Part shown: positions 28,802 through 36,947 of the stretch, one piece after another
How positions within the stretch are numbered: the stretch's first letter is position 1
Layout: the number at the start of each line of letters is the position of its first letter
From: Microlunatus sagamiharensis
GTDB lineage: Bacteria; Actinomycetota; Actinomycetes; Propionibacteriales; Propionibacteriaceae
DNA length: 64,000 bases
Direction of reading: 5' to 3'
NCBI RefSeq assembly: GCF_900105785.1
Contig: NZ_LT629799.1
Span: forward strand, 1,798,001-1,862,000
Made by a program: the position numbers and the translations under genes
The notes under the pieces: model-generated
The model's input: the letters and a program-made list of their open reading frames with translations, nothing else
What the model was told of the DNA's origin: nothing
The model's database searches: none

Positions 28802-29095
28802 ATGACGAACGACCCCGTACCCGCCCGCGGCGGGACCGACCCGCGCTGGCGCCTCAGCCCGACCAAGATCGTGGTCGGGCTCGTCCTGCTCGTCGGCATC
28901 GTGGCCCCGCTCCTCGTGGGGACGTACGCCAGCGTCGAGCCGCGCCTGTTCGGCTTCCCGTTCTTCTACTGGTACCAGCTGCTCTGGGTCTTCATCGCCG
29001 CCGGGCTGTGCGGGCTGTCGTACGTGCTGCTCAAGCGCGAGCGCACCGCTTTCGACCGGCAGCGCTCCACCGAGGGTCAGGGGGACCGCTCGTGA
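28802..29095 (+). CDS. DUF3311 membrane protein
   Basis: A 97-residue protein with two transmembrane helices (about residues 24-44 and 58-77), the motif FPFFYWYQLLWVF in the second, and a charged C-terminus. DUF3311 proteins are usually encoded next to sodium/solute symporters and are thought to be small accessory subunits. The ATG at 28802 follows GGGAGGA. Its stop overlaps the symporter GTG by 4 bp, supporting a functional pair. Confidence 0.88.
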   Translation: MTNDPVPARGGTDPRWRLSPTKIVVGLVLLVGIVAPLLVGTYASVEPRLFGFPFFYWYQLLWVFIAAGLCGLSYVLLKRERTAFDRQRSTEGQGDRS

Positions 29096-30726
29096 ACATC
29101 AACGTGGGCGCGCTGGTCGTCCTGGTCGTGCTCTTCCTCGCCGTCACGGTGATCGGCTTCCAGGCCGCCCGCTGGCGCCGCGCGGACAACATGGAGTCCC
29201 TGCACGAGTGGGGCCTCGGCGGCAAGAGCTTCGGGACCTGGACGACGTGGTTCCTGCTCGGCGGCGACCTCTACACCGCCTACACCTTCATCGCCGTCCC
29301 GGCGGCGATGTGGGCGACCGGTGCGGTGTCCGGCTTCTTCGCCGTCCCGTACACGATCGTGCTCTACCCGGTGATCTTCTACTTCCTGGGCCGCATGTGG
29401 TCGGTCGCGCACCGGCACGGCTACGTCACGACCGCCGACATCGTCCAGGGCCGCTACGGCACCCGGTCGCTGAGCCTGGCGGTCGCGATCACCGGGATCC
29501 TCGCGACGATGCCCTACATCGCGCTCCAGCTGGTCGGCATCCAGGCCGTCCTCGAGGTGGTCGGGCTCGGCGGCAGCAGCCTGCTGGCCCGCGACCTGCC
29601 GCTGCTGATCGCCTTCGCCGTGCTGGCCGCGTACACCTACTCCTCCGGCCTGCGCGCGCCCGCGATGATCGCGTTCGTCAAGGACATCCTGATCTACATC
29701 GTGATCATCGTCGCGGTGGTCTACCTGCCCGCCAAGCTCGGCGGCTGGGGCAGCATCTTCGACGCCGCGCAGACGAAGATGGCGGCCCCGTCGGCGGCCA
29801 ACCCCGCCGTGCCGACCGGTGTCTTCGTCCCCGGCGAGATGCAGCACTGGGCGTACGCGTCGCTCGCCCTCGGCTCCGCCCTGGCGCTGTTCATGTACCC
29901 GCACTCGGTGACCGCGACGCTGTCGTCGAAGACGCGCAGCACGGGCCGCCGGAACGCCGCGATCCTGCCGGCCTACTCGCTGCTGCTCGGCCTGCTGGCC
30001 CTGCTCGGCTACGTCGCCATCAAGGCCGGCACCAAGCCGGTCGGGCTCGACGGCAAGATCAACCCGCAGCTGGTGATCCCGCAGCTCTTCGAGGACCAGT
30101 TCCCGAGCTGGTTCGCCGGGGTCGCCTTCGGCGCCATCGCCATCGGCGCCCTGGTGCCGGCCGCGATCATGTCGATCGCCGCGGCCAACCTGTTCACCCG
30201 CAACATCTACAAGGCCTACCTCAAGCCGCAGGCGACCGACGCCCAGGAGGCCAAGGTCTCCAAGATCGTCTCCCTGGTGACCAAGGTCGGCGCGCTGGTC
30301 TTCGTGCTGACCCTCGACAAGCAGAACGCGCTGAACTTCCAGCTCCTCGGCGGGCTGTGGATCCTGCAGACGCTGCCGGCGATCGTCTTCGGCCTCTTCA
30401 CCCGGTGGTTCCACCGCTGGGCGCTGCTGGCCGGCTGGGCGGTCGGCATGATCTACGGCACCGTGGTCGCCTACGGGGGCTGCACGGCGTGCACCACGCG
30501 GCCCTTCGGCAACTCGCTGGCGAAGGTCCCGTTCCTGGGCGACGTCGGCTACATCGGTCTCACCGCGCTGGCGCTCAACGTCGTCGTGGCCGTCGTGCTG
30601 AGCGCACTGTTCAACGCCGCCCGCGTCGCCAACGGCACCGACATCACGGTCCAGTCCGACTACTTCGCCGACCTCGGCGACGCGGAGGTCGAGCCGGTCG
30701 TCGCCGTCGACCGTCCGATCCACTGA
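29092..30726 (+). CDS. Sodium:solute symporter (SSS family), monocarboxylate-type
   Basis: A 544-residue transporter with about 13 transmembrane helices. SSS features include the early SLHEWGLGGKSFGTWTTWF stretch and the conserved region GALVPAAIMSIAAANLFTRN, where Ser and Asn residues line the sodium site. Among characterised relatives the MctP/MctC monocarboxylate permeases look closest, so pyruvate, lactate or acetate are plausible substrates (inference). It starts at GTG 29092, overlapping the DUF3311 gene. A tandem repeat begins exactly at its stop codon. Confidence 0.88.
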   Translation: MNINVGALVVLVVLFLAVTVIGFQAARWRRADNMESLHEWGLGGKSFGTWTTWFLLGGDLYTAYTFIAVPAAMWATGAVSGFFAVPYTIVLYPVIFYFLGRMWSVAHRHGYVTTADIVQGRYGTRSLSLAVAITGILATMPYIALQLVGIQAVLEVVGLGGSSLLARDLPLLIAFAVLAAYTYSSGLRAPAMIAFVKDILIYIVIIVAVVYLPAKLGGWGSIFDAAQTKMAAPSAANPAVPTGVFVPGEMQHWAYASLALGSALALFMYPHSVTATLSSKTRSTGRRNAAILPAYSLLLGLLALLGYVAIKAGTKPVGLDGKINPQLVIPQLFEDQFPSWFAGVAFGAIAIGALVPAAIMSIAAANLFTRNIYKAYLKPQATDAQEAKVSKIVSLVTKVGALVFVLTLDKQNALNFQLLGGLWILQTLPAIVFGLFTRWFHRWALLAGWAVGMIYGTVVAYGGCTACTTRPFGNSLAKVPFLGDVGYIGLTALALNVVVAVVLSALFNAARVANGTDITVQSDYFADLGDAEVEPVVAVDRPIH

Positions 30727-30778
30727 GCGACGTCCGCTGAGCGACGTCCGCCGAGCGACGTCCACTGAGCCACGTCCA
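30723..30778. repeat. 14-bp tandem repeat anchored on a stop codon
   Basis: Four copies of a 14-bp unit (consensus CTGAGCGACGTCCG) run head to tail from 30723 to 30778, with a degraded fifth. The first copy contains the TGA stop codon of the symporter gene. Each unit has a GACGTC- or CACGTC-like core. Confidence 0.9.
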
Positions 30779-30814
30779 CCGAGCCCGACGCCGCTGACGC
30801 GTGCTGCTGGTCGG

Positions 30815-31351
30815 CTACCGCACGACGCGGTGGTCGACCAGCAGCGAGCCGGACGACGACGTGCGGCTGCGGAGGGTCTCGAGCCGGGTCTCCGGGACCC
30901 CGTCCAGGAGCCGACGCCCGCTGCCCGCCAGGGCGGGCGCGACGACGCGCCGGAGCTCGTCGAGCACACCGGCGCGCAGGAGCGACTGCACCACGGTCAG
31001 GCTCGCGTGGACGCCGACGTCCCCGCCGGGGCGCTCCTTCAGCCCCTGGACGAAGCGGACGAGGTCGCCCTCGACCGCGCTCGCCCCGGACCACGTGCTC
31101 GCCAACGGCCTCGAGGTCGCCACGTGCTCGGGGACCTCGTTGACGAACGACGCGAAGGGCTCGACGTCGCTCGTGGGCCAGTAGCCGGCCCAGTCGTCGT
31201 GGCTGCGGCGCCCGAGGAAGACGGCGTCCTGGGTGGAGATCACCTCCGCCGGGTTGGCGTCCATCTCCGCGTCCCAGGTGCGGAAGAAGCGGTCCGGCCC
31301 CTCCGCGACACCGTCCACCGACACCAGCTCGTACGCCGCCACCCTGCGCAC
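30815..31351 (-). CDS. Dihydrofolate reductase/RibD C-terminal-like protein
   Basis: A 178-residue cytoplasmic protein of the RibD C-terminal/DHFR superfamily. It starts MRRVAAYELVSVDGVAEGPD, contains DAVFLGRRSHDDWAGYWP and a nucleotide-binding-type segment GGDVGVHASLTVVQSLLRAG, and ends ETLRSRTSSSGSLLVDH. Such paralogues are common in actinobacteria and are not the folate enzyme itself; an NADPH-dependent reductase role is inferred. It is convergent with the symporter, separated by the 14-bp repeats. Confidence 0.85.
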   Translation of the reverse strand: MRRVAAYELVSVDGVAEGPDRFFRTWDAEMDANPAEVISTQDAVFLGRRSHDDWAGYWPTSDVEPFASFVNEVPEHVATSRPLASTWSGASAVEGDLVRFVQGLKERPGGDVGVHASLTVVQSLLRAGVLDELRRVVAPALAGSGRRLLDGVPETRLETLRSRTSSSGSLLVDHRVVR

Positions 31352-31494
31352 GCCCTGCCTGCCGGCTCCGTGGCCCGGACGCGCGTCCGTCCTCCTGGCC
31401 GCCGCTCGGACCAGAAGTCATCGGCCGGTGTGGGAGACTGGGTGGCCGTGCCCGGCCCGTCCGGGACCGCAGTCGTCGTCACGAGGAGTCAGAG

Positions 31495-31569
31495 ATGGGA
31501 AAGACCGGCCGCAAGCGTCGCGCGCGTCGCAAGAAGGGCGCGAACCACGGCAAGCGCCCCAACGCCTGA
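31495..31569 (+). CDS. 50S ribosomal protein bL37
   Basis: A 24-residue, extremely basic peptide that starts MGKTGRKRRARRKKGANH and ends GKRPNA. It matches the actinobacterial ribosomal protein bL37 found in mycobacterial 70S structures, including the conserved ANHGKRPNA tail. It is too short for usual ORF cut-offs. The ATG at 31495 has GAGGAG 7 bp upstream, and a strong intrinsic terminator follows 20 bp after the stop, so it is a stand-alone transcription unit. It is convergent with rsrA. Confidence 0.93.
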   Translation: MGKTGRKRRARRKKGANHGKRPNA

Positions 31570-31588
31570 GCGCGAGCGCCCAGACGAG

Positions 31589-31620
31589 AAGGACCCCGCA
31601 GCGAGAGCTGCGGGGTCCTT
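31589..31620 (+). terminator. Terminator of the bL37 gene
   Basis: A perfect 13-bp stem (AAGGACCCCGCAG at 31589-31601 with CTGCGGGGTCCTT at 31608-31620) and a 6-base loop, ending in TT. Lying between convergent bL37 and rsrA, it could serve both strands. Confidence 0.88.
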
Positions 31621-31646
31621 CGTCGTCTGGCGACTCTTCGCGGACC

Positions 31647-31946
31647 TCAGAGGGAGCGGCGCGTCACCGTGATCGAGCTCATGATGCTCACGCGCAGCCG
31701 GTCGGGGGCCTTGTCTCCGCCGCAGCAGCGCTTGACCAGCGACTTGACGGCCTGCTCGACGTCGAAGCGGTCGAGGCAGGGCTCGCACTCGGTGAGGTGG
31801 GCACGGATCTCGTCGCCGGTGGCGGTGTCGACCTCGTGGTCGAGGAACTCGTGCACCCGGGCGAGCACGTGGTCGCACTCGGCGGCCGTCGGTCCGGAGG
31901 TGGGCTCGTCCGCGTCAACGAACGGCGTGCTGGCGTCGGTGCTCAT
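31647..31946 (-). CDS. rsrA: Mycothiol-system anti-sigma factor RsrA
   Basis: A 99-residue zinc-binding anti-sigma (ZAS) protein. The motif HLTECEPC gives His50, Cys54 and Cys57; Cys24 in AAECDHVL and Cys74/Cys75 near the end complete the thiol set. In Streptomyces RsrA, disulfide formation releases SigR under oxidative stress. Its ATG overlaps the sigR stop by 4 bp, so sigma and anti-sigma are made in step. The C-terminal tail past residue 80 is basic. Confidence 0.95.
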   Translation of the reverse strand: MSTDASTPFVDADEPTSGPTAAECDHVLARVHEFLDHEVDTATGDEIRAHLTECEPCLDRFDVEQAVKSLVKRCCGGDKAPDRLRVSIMSSITVTRRSL

Positions 31947-32716
31947 GCTCGCGTGTCCTCCTTCACCCGCATGCCGCGCTCGCGCGCGTAGTCGGACAGC
32001 AGGCGCCGCAGCTGCGTGCGCCCTCGGTTGAGGCGCGACATCACGGTCCCGATCGGGGTGCCCATGATCTCGGCGATCTCCTTGTAGGCGAAGCCCTCGA
32101 CGTCGGCGAGGAACACCGCCAGGCGGAAGTCCGGGCTCAGCTGGCCCAGCGCGTCCTTGACGTCGGAGTCCGGCAGGTTCTCCAGGGCCTCGGTCTCGGC
32201 GGACTTGAGCCCGCTCGAGGTGTGCGACGCCGCCCGCGCGATCTGCCAGTCCTCGACGTTCTCGCCGTCGGAGAGCTGCGGCTGGCGCTGCTTCTTGCGG
32301 TAGGTGTTGATGTAGGTGTTCGTCAGGATCCGGTAGAGCCACGCCTTGAGGTTGGTGCCCGGCGTGAACTGGTGGAACGACGAGTACGCCTTGGCGAAGG
32401 TCTCCTGGACCACGTCCTCCGCGTCGCTCGGGTTGCGCGTCATGCGCAGCGCGGCGGCGTAGAGCTGGTCGAGGTACTGCAGGGCGTCGCGCTCGAAGCG
32501 GGCGTCGCGGTCGGCCTGCGACTCGGTCGCCAGGTCGACGGCGGGCTCCTCGACGGAGGCCAGCAGCGCGTCGGCGCGACCGTCGAGCTCGGCCGACGTG
32601 GGGCTGGACGAGGGGGCGGGCGCGGGCGTCGCAGGGATGCTCATCACGTACGAGAGTACCGGCGGCCCGGACGCCTGCGCGGTGTCCCGCGAGAGCGGGG
32701 TCACGAACATCGGCAT
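31943..32716 (-). CDS. sigR: Thiol-stress ECF sigma factor SigR (SigH)
   Basis: ECF sigma factor of up to 257 residues that directs thioredoxin, mycothiol and protein-repair genes in relatives. Region 2 contains [20 protein letters not shown] and [20 protein letters not shown]; region 4 has [20 protein letters not shown]. The first ATG (32716) lies only about 9 bp from a SigR-type -10 element, so this start would be nearly leaderless; an ATG 24 codons in (32644) gives a 233-residue form closer to the usual size. Two isoforms, as known for Streptomyces SigR, are possible. Confidence 0.95.
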   Translation of the reverse strand: MPMFVTPLSRDTAQASGPPVLSYVMSIPATPAPAPSSSPTSAELDGRADALLASVEEPAVDLATESQADRDARFERDALQYLDQLYAAALRMTRNPSDAEDVVQETFAKAYSSFHQFTPGTNLKAWLYRILTNTYINTYRKKQRQPQLSDGENVEDWQIARAASHTSSGLKSAETEALENLPDSDVKDALGQLSPDFRLAVFLADVEGFAYKEIAEIMGTPIGTVMSRLNRGRTQLRRLLSDYARERGMRVKEDTRA

Positions 32717-32724
32717 GCTGGCAT

Positions 32725-32750
32725 AACGCCAGGTTCAGGCGGGTATTCCC
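32725..32750 (-). promoter_or_regulatory. SigR-type autoregulatory promoter of sigR
   Basis: On the minus strand GGGAAT (32750-32745) is followed after 16 bp by CGTT, with the GTT at 32727-32725. This fits the SigR/SigH consensus GGGAAY-N16-CGTT and lies directly before sigR. The -35 element is inside the 3' end of the upstream hydrolase gene. Confidence 0.85.
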
Positions 32751-33445
32751 CGGCCGGTGGCAAGGTCCGCGACGAAGGCGCCGACCTCCCGCACGAGCAG
32801 CCCGCGCAGGTCGGCGGCCGTCGGCACCGCGGCCCTGGGGACCCGCCCGCCGTGGTCGGCGCCGGGCAGCTCCACGACGCGGACGCCGCCCGCGCCCACC
32901 GCGTCACCGCCCGCGCCGGCCAGGGCCTCGCGCACCTCGGTCGCTGGGCCGAACGTGTCCCGGCCGCCCTGCAGCACCAGCCGCGGGACGTCGGGCAGCA
33001 GCAGCTCCTCGAGCCGGGAACGCTCCGGCCGGCCCGGCGGGTGCAGCGGGAAGGCGAGGCAGACGACGCCGGCCGCGCCCAGGGCGGAGGCCGTGCGGCA
33101 GGCGACCCGCGCGCCGGCGCTCCGCCCGCCGAGGACCAGCGGGAGCCCGGGACCCAGCGCCGCGCCGACGTCCCGCAGGGCGGCGAGCCAGGCCTCGTCC
33201 AGCAGCGGCGGGCGTACGGCGACCTTGCGGCCCGCCACCCGCCAGGGCTGCTCGTGGCGCAGCACGGTGACCCCCTCGTCGGGCAGCCGGTCGGCGAGGG
33301 CGACGAGGTCGGGCGCGTCCACGCCGCCGCCGGCCCCGTGCCCCAGGGCCAGCACCGCCGACGGGTCCGCCGCCTCCCGCACGTGCAGGCGTCCCGGTCC
33401 CTGCGGCGTCGCGACCTCGACGACCCGGTCGACCCCCCGCACCAC
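32735..33445 (-). CDS. Alpha/beta hydrolase, KANL3/Tex30-like
   Basis: A 236-residue cytoplasmic hydrolase. It has LALGHGAGGGVDAPDL as the oxyanion-side loop, the nucleophile elbow GGRSAGAR, an acidic residue in LQGGRDTFG and the catalytic His in PGADHGG. This is the compact KANL3/Tex30 type. Start is GTG at 33445, 3 bp after the SRAP stop codon, suggesting an operon with that gene. Its last codons contain the -35 element of the sigR promoter. Function is unknown. Confidence 0.85.
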   Translation of the reverse strand: MVRGVDRVVEVATPQGPGRLHVREAADPSAVLALGHGAGGGVDAPDLVALADRLPDEGVTVLRHEQPWRVAGRKVAVRPPLLDEAWLAALRDVGAALGPGLPLVLGGRSAGARVACRTASALGAAGVVCLAFPLHPPGRPERSRLEELLLPDVPRLVLQGGRDTFGPATEVREALAGAGGDAVGAGGVRVVELPGADHGGRVPRAAVPTAADLRGLLVREVGAFVADLATGRGIPA

Positions 33446-33448
33446 GGG

Positions 33449-34309
33449 TCAGACCAGCGGTTCCTGGACGGCGCCGTCGTGGCCCTCCACCGCGCCGTCG
33501 GCGTCGACCGCGGCCGGCGCACCCACCGCGGGCTCGTCGGCCACGGGCAGCGGCCGTAGCAGCTGCGGGCCGTTGTTGCGCACGCTGTTGACCTCGGTGG
33601 ACACCGCGTACGCCTCGAGCTCGGCGGCGTCGGTGGCCAGGAGCGCGAGCACCTGGTCGGGGTCGGTCAGGGTCGGGTCGAGCCAGGCGTCCACCGCCCC
33701 CGGCGCCACGGTCATCGGCATCCGGTCGTGGATGTGGCCGGCCGCGTCGGTGGCCCCGGTCGTGATGACGGTGCAGGTGCGCAACCAGGCCGACTCGTCG
33801 TCACGGTCGAGGGCCGGGTCGCGCCAGATCTCGTACAGCCCGGCCATGACGAGCAGGCCGCCGTCGCGGCGGTGCAGGAAGAAGGGCTGCTTCTTGCCCT
33901 TGGCCGTGCCCCCGGCGCGACCGGAGCCGCGCGGGCCGTCGGAGGAGTGCCCGTCCGGGGTGTACCACTCGTAGAACCCGTCCGCGGGCAGCAGGCAGCG
34001 ACGCGACGCGAAGGCCTTGCGGAAGGCCGGCTTCTCGGCGACCGTCTCGGCGCGGGCGTTGATCAGCCGCGACCCGATCGAGCGGTCCTTGGCCCAGGAC
34101 GGGACGAGCCCCCACGTCAGCGGGGCGAGGCGTCGGCGCACCTGGCCCGCGTCGGCCCCGTCGCGCACCGCCCGCCCGAGCACCGCGGGCACGGTGACCG
34201 TCGGGGCGACGTTGTAGTCCGGCTCCGGCAGCCCGTCGAAGATGTCGACCACGTCGAACTGGTCGGCCAGCCTCTCGGCGCGGGCCGAGACCGCGTAGCG
34301 TCCGCACAC
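33449..34309 (-). CDS. SOS response-associated peptidase, SRAP/HMCES-like
   Basis: A 286-residue SRAP protein. The family forms a covalent thiazolidine bond between Cys2 and abasic sites in single-stranded DNA to shield them. I place the start at GTG 34309 because the next codon is the catalytic Cys2 (reads CGRYAVS); longer starts would bury it. Further expected residues are Asn in DYNVAPT, Glu in ADGFYEWY and His in IHDRMPMTV. A Gly/Ser-rich insertion (about residues 145-160) follows the EWY motif. It lies upstream of the hydrolase and sigR on the same strand. Confidence 0.93.
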   Translation of the reverse strand: MCGRYAVSARAERLADQFDVVDIFDGLPEPDYNVAPTVTVPAVLGRAVRDGADAGQVRRRLAPLTWGLVPSWAKDRSIGSRLINARAETVAEKPAFRKAFASRRCLLPADGFYEWYTPDGHSSDGPRGSGRAGGTAKGKKQPFFLHRRDGGLLVMAGLYEIWRDPALDRDDESAWLRTCTVITTGATDAAGHIHDRMPMTVAPGAVDAWLDPTLTDPDQVLALLATDAAELEAYAVSTEVNSVRNNGPQLLRPLPVADEPAVGAPAAVDADGAVEGHDGAVQEPLV

Positions 34310-34376
34310 CCCGGTGACGCTACCGGCGCGGTCCGCCCGGCGCGACAGACGCCGGGTGAGCCGGTAAGAATGGGGC

Positions 34377-35357
34377 ATGACGTTGTTACGCGCGGCCTAC
34401 CGCACGATGCTGGCCTCCTACTTCATCTCCTCCGGGGTGAAGGCGGTGCGCAACCCCGCGCCCCTGGCTCCCCTGGCCGAGCCACTCGCCGACAAGATCG
34501 TCCCGTTCGTCAAGCAGCACGCCCCCGACGAGGTGTCCGGCTTCGTCCCCGAGGACCCGACGACGCTGGTCCGGATCAACGGCGCCGTGCAGATCATCGG
34601 CGGCCTCGCGCTGGCGAGCGGTCGCGGCCGCCGCGTCGGCGCCCTGCTGCTGGCGGGCTCGCTCGTCCCGAGCACCCTGGCCAAGTACCCCTTCTGGGAC
34701 CAGACCGGTGACGAGAAGGCCGCCTCGCGCAGCCACTTCGCCAAGAACGTGAGCCTCCTCGGCGGCGTGCTGCTCGCCTCCCGCGACACCGAGGGCCGTC
34801 CGGGCATCGCCTGGCGCGCCCAGGCCGGCGGGCACGCGATCGCGAAGAGCACGAGCAAGGCCACCAAGAAGCTCACCCACAGCGGCACCGGCGACAAGCT
34901 GGCCAAGCAGGCGAGCGCCTTCGGCGACTCGGTGAGCGACGTCGCCGGCGACGTGGCCGACAAGACCTCCGACCTGGCCGAAGCCGCTGTCGCCGGTGGC
35001 GCCGCGCTGCTCGGCGCCGCGGCGATCAAGACCCGCGGCACGCGCAAGAAGGCGCGCAAGCAGTTCAAGAGCGCGCAGAAGGTCGCCGTCGAGCAGGCCA
35101 AGGTCGCCCGCTCCGCGGCGGTCGAGCAGGCGAAGGTCGCCCGCCAGAGCGCGGCCAAGCAGGCCAAGGTCGCGCGCGAGCGCCTCGCCGAGCAGGCCAA
35201 GGAGGCGCAGAAGGCCGCGGCCAAGCGCGCCGCCGAGAACCGCAAGGCGGCAGAGGCGGCCGCCAAGCAGGCCCGCAAGGACAACAAGAAGCGGGCCAAG
35301 AAGGTCGCCAAGCGCGCGGACAAGATCACCAAGAACATCAAGCTCGGCGAGAACTGA
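34377..35357 (+). CDS. DoxX-like membrane protein with a Lys/Ala-rich hendecad tail
   Basis: A 326-residue protein. Residues 1-135 are a DoxX-type membrane domain with about four hydrophobic segments, including VRINGAVQIIGGLALASGRG. Residues 150-215 form a variable linker that contains a short hydrophobic stretch. From about 220 the tail is strongly basic and Ala-rich, with an 11-residue period: Gln240, Gln251, Gln262 and Gln273 each sit in a QAK(V/E)A core. This should form a long right-handed coiled coil or histone-like tail on the cytoplasmic side. The tail is far longer than in ordinary DoxX proteins. Function unknown. Confidence 0.85.
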   Translation: MTLLRAAYRTMLASYFISSGVKAVRNPAPLAPLAEPLADKIVPFVKQHAPDEVSGFVPEDPTTLVRINGAVQIIGGLALASGRGRRVGALLLAGSLVPSTLAKYPFWDQTGDEKAASRSHFAKNVSLLGGVLLASRDTEGRPGIAWRAQAGGHAIAKSTSKATKKLTHSGTGDKLAKQASAFGDSVSDVAGDVADKTSDLAEAAVAGGAALLGAAAIKTRGTRKKARKQFKSAQKVAVEQAKVARSAAVEQAKVARQSAAKQAKVARERLAEQAKEAQKAAAKRAAENRKAAEAAAKQARKDNKKRAKKVAKRADKITKNIKLGEN

Positions 35358-35360
35358 GCC

Positions 35361-35383
35361 GCCGGGGCGCCCGTCGCCCCGGC
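35361..35383 (+). terminator. Hairpin after the DoxX-like gene
   Basis: GCCGGGGCG (35361-35369) pairs with CGCCCCGGC (35375-35383) around CCCGT, 4 bp after the stop codon. There is no T-run. It probably ends the DoxX-like transcript together with the next hairpin. Confidence 0.65.
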
Positions 35384-35410
35384 TCCGGAGCACCACCTCC
35401 AGCACGTCAC

Positions 35411-35444
35411 CGGACCGCCCGCCCCACCAGGGACGGGCGGTCCG
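35411..35444 (+). terminator. Second hairpin between the DoxX-like gene and aroA
   Basis: CGGACCGCCCG (35411-35421) pairs perfectly with CGGGCGGTCCG (35434-35444) around a 12-base loop. It may back up the first hairpin or shape the aroA leader. Confidence 0.55.
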
Positions 35445-35483
35445 CCGTCTCTGCGGCGGGCGCGCCCTCACTAGACTCGCCGC

Positions 35484-36947
35484 GTGCCAGAGCTCGACGC
35501 GACGCCCGTCCAGTCCCCCGCCGACGCCGGTCAGGTCCGAGCCGGTGAGCCGTGGCCCGCGCCGCAGGCCCCGGTGCCGGTGACCGCGACGGTGCTCGTG
35601 CCGGGCTCCAAGTCGGAGACGAACCGCGCCCTGGTGCTCGCCGCGCTGGCCAGCGGCCCCTCCACGATCGTCAACGGGCTCGACGCCCGCGACACCGTGC
35701 TCATGCGTGACGCGCTGCGGGCCCTCGGCACGGGTATCGACGAGTCCGCGGACGGCTGGCGGGTCACCCCGGCGGAGCGCCTCACCGGCGGCGCCACGAT
35801 CGACTGCGGCCTCGCCGGCACGGTGATGCGCTTCGTCCCGCCGCTCGCGCTGCTGGCCGACGGCGCGGTCTCCTTCGACGGCGACGAGCAGGCGTACGCG
35901 CGTCCGATGGCCCCGTTGCTCGGCGCCCTGCGCGACCTGGGCGCGGACGTCACCACCTCCGGCGCGCCCGACGCGCTCCCCTTCGTCGTCACCCCGGTGA
36001 CCGGCGCGGCCGCGGGCGCCGGCGGGACCGCCCGGATCGACGCGTCCTCCTCCTCGCAGTTCGTCAGCGCGCTCCTGCTCGTCGGCGCGCGGCTGCGCGG
36101 CGGGCTGGAGGTCGTGCACTCCGGCGGCTCCGTCCCCTCGCTGCCGCACATCGCCATGACCGTCGCGATGCTCCGCGAGCGCGGTGTCGAGGTCGACGAC
36201 AGCCAGCCGGACCGCTGGGTGGTGTCCGAGGGCACGATCGCCCCGCGCGACGTCGCCGTGGAGCCCGACCTGTCGAATGCCGCGCCGTTCCTGGCCGCTG
36301 CGGCGGTCACCGGCGGCTCGGTGACGATCCCGCACTGGCCCGCGCAGACCCTGCAGCCGGGCGACCAGCTGCGCGACGTCCTCGCCGTCATGGGTGCAGA
36401 GGTCGACCTGCGCCCCGAGGGGCTGACCGTCACCGCCACCGACCAGCTGCTGGGCGCCGAGCTCGACCTGGGCGGGGCGAGCGAGCTCACGCCCGTCGTC
36501 GCCGCCCTCGCGGCCCTGGCCCGCGACACCACGCGGATCAGCGGGGTCGCCCACGTGCGCGGCCACGAGACCGACCGCCTCGCCGCGCTGTCGACCGAGC
36601 TCGGGTCGCTCGGGGCGAAGGTCCACGAGACCCACGACGGGCTGACCGTCCACCCGAGGCTGATGGCGGGCGGGGAGTTCCGCACCTACGCCGACCACCG
36701 CATGGCGCAGGCCGGTGCGGTGCTCGGCCTGGTCGTGCCCGGCGTGGTGCTCGACGACGTCACCTGCACGGCGAAGACGATGCCGACCTTCGTCTCCCTG
36801 TGGCAGCAGATGCTCGCCGAGTCGGTCACCGAGGTCGACGCCGAGCTGGCCGAGGAGGCCGAGACCGACCCCGAGGTCCACGAACCGCCGAGCATCCTCG
36901 ACGGGCTGCTCCCGGTGCCCTCCGACGAGAGCCGCAGCCGCCCGTGA
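35484..36947 (+). CDS. aroA: 3-phosphoshikimate 1-carboxyvinyltransferase (EPSP synthase)
   Basis: Sixth step of the shikimate pathway: transfer of enolpyruvate from PEP to shikimate 3-phosphate. The 487-residue product has the PEP-binding motif VPGSKSETNRAL (about residues 39-50), a second motif DCGLAGTVMRF, and the late segment RTYADHRMAQA. Both N-terminal (about 30 residues) and C-terminal (about 50 residues) extensions make it longer than the usual 430. GTG start. It overlaps rsgA by 4 bp (GTGA), an order also found in mycobacteria. Confidence 0.96.
   Translation: MPELDATPVQSPADAGQVRAGEPWPAPQAPVPVTATVLVPGSKSETNRALVLAALASGPSTIVNGLDARDTVLMRDALRALGTGIDESADGWRVTPAERLTGGATIDCGLAGTVMRFVPPLALLADGAVSFDGDEQAYARPMAPLLGALRDLGADVTTSGAPDALPFVVTPVTGAAAGAGGTARIDASSSSQFVSALLLVGARLRGGLEVVHSGGSVPSLPHIAMTVAMLRERGVEVDDSQPDRWVVSEGTIAPRDVAVEPDLSNAAPFLAAAAVTGGSVTIPHWPAQTLQPGDQLRDVLAVMGAEVDLRPEGLTVTATDQLLGAELDLGGASELTPVVAALAALARDTTRISGVAHVRGHETDRLAALSTELGSLGAKVHETHDGLTVHPRLMAGGEFRTYADHRMAQAGAVLGLVVPGVVLDDVTCTAKTMPTFVSLWQQMLAESVTEVDAELAEEAETDPEVHEPPSILDGLLPVPSDESRSRP

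Noticed and set aside
30723-30778. Tandem repeat considered as a CRISPR array
   Set aside because: Units are 14 bp with no spacers and no cas genes nearby.
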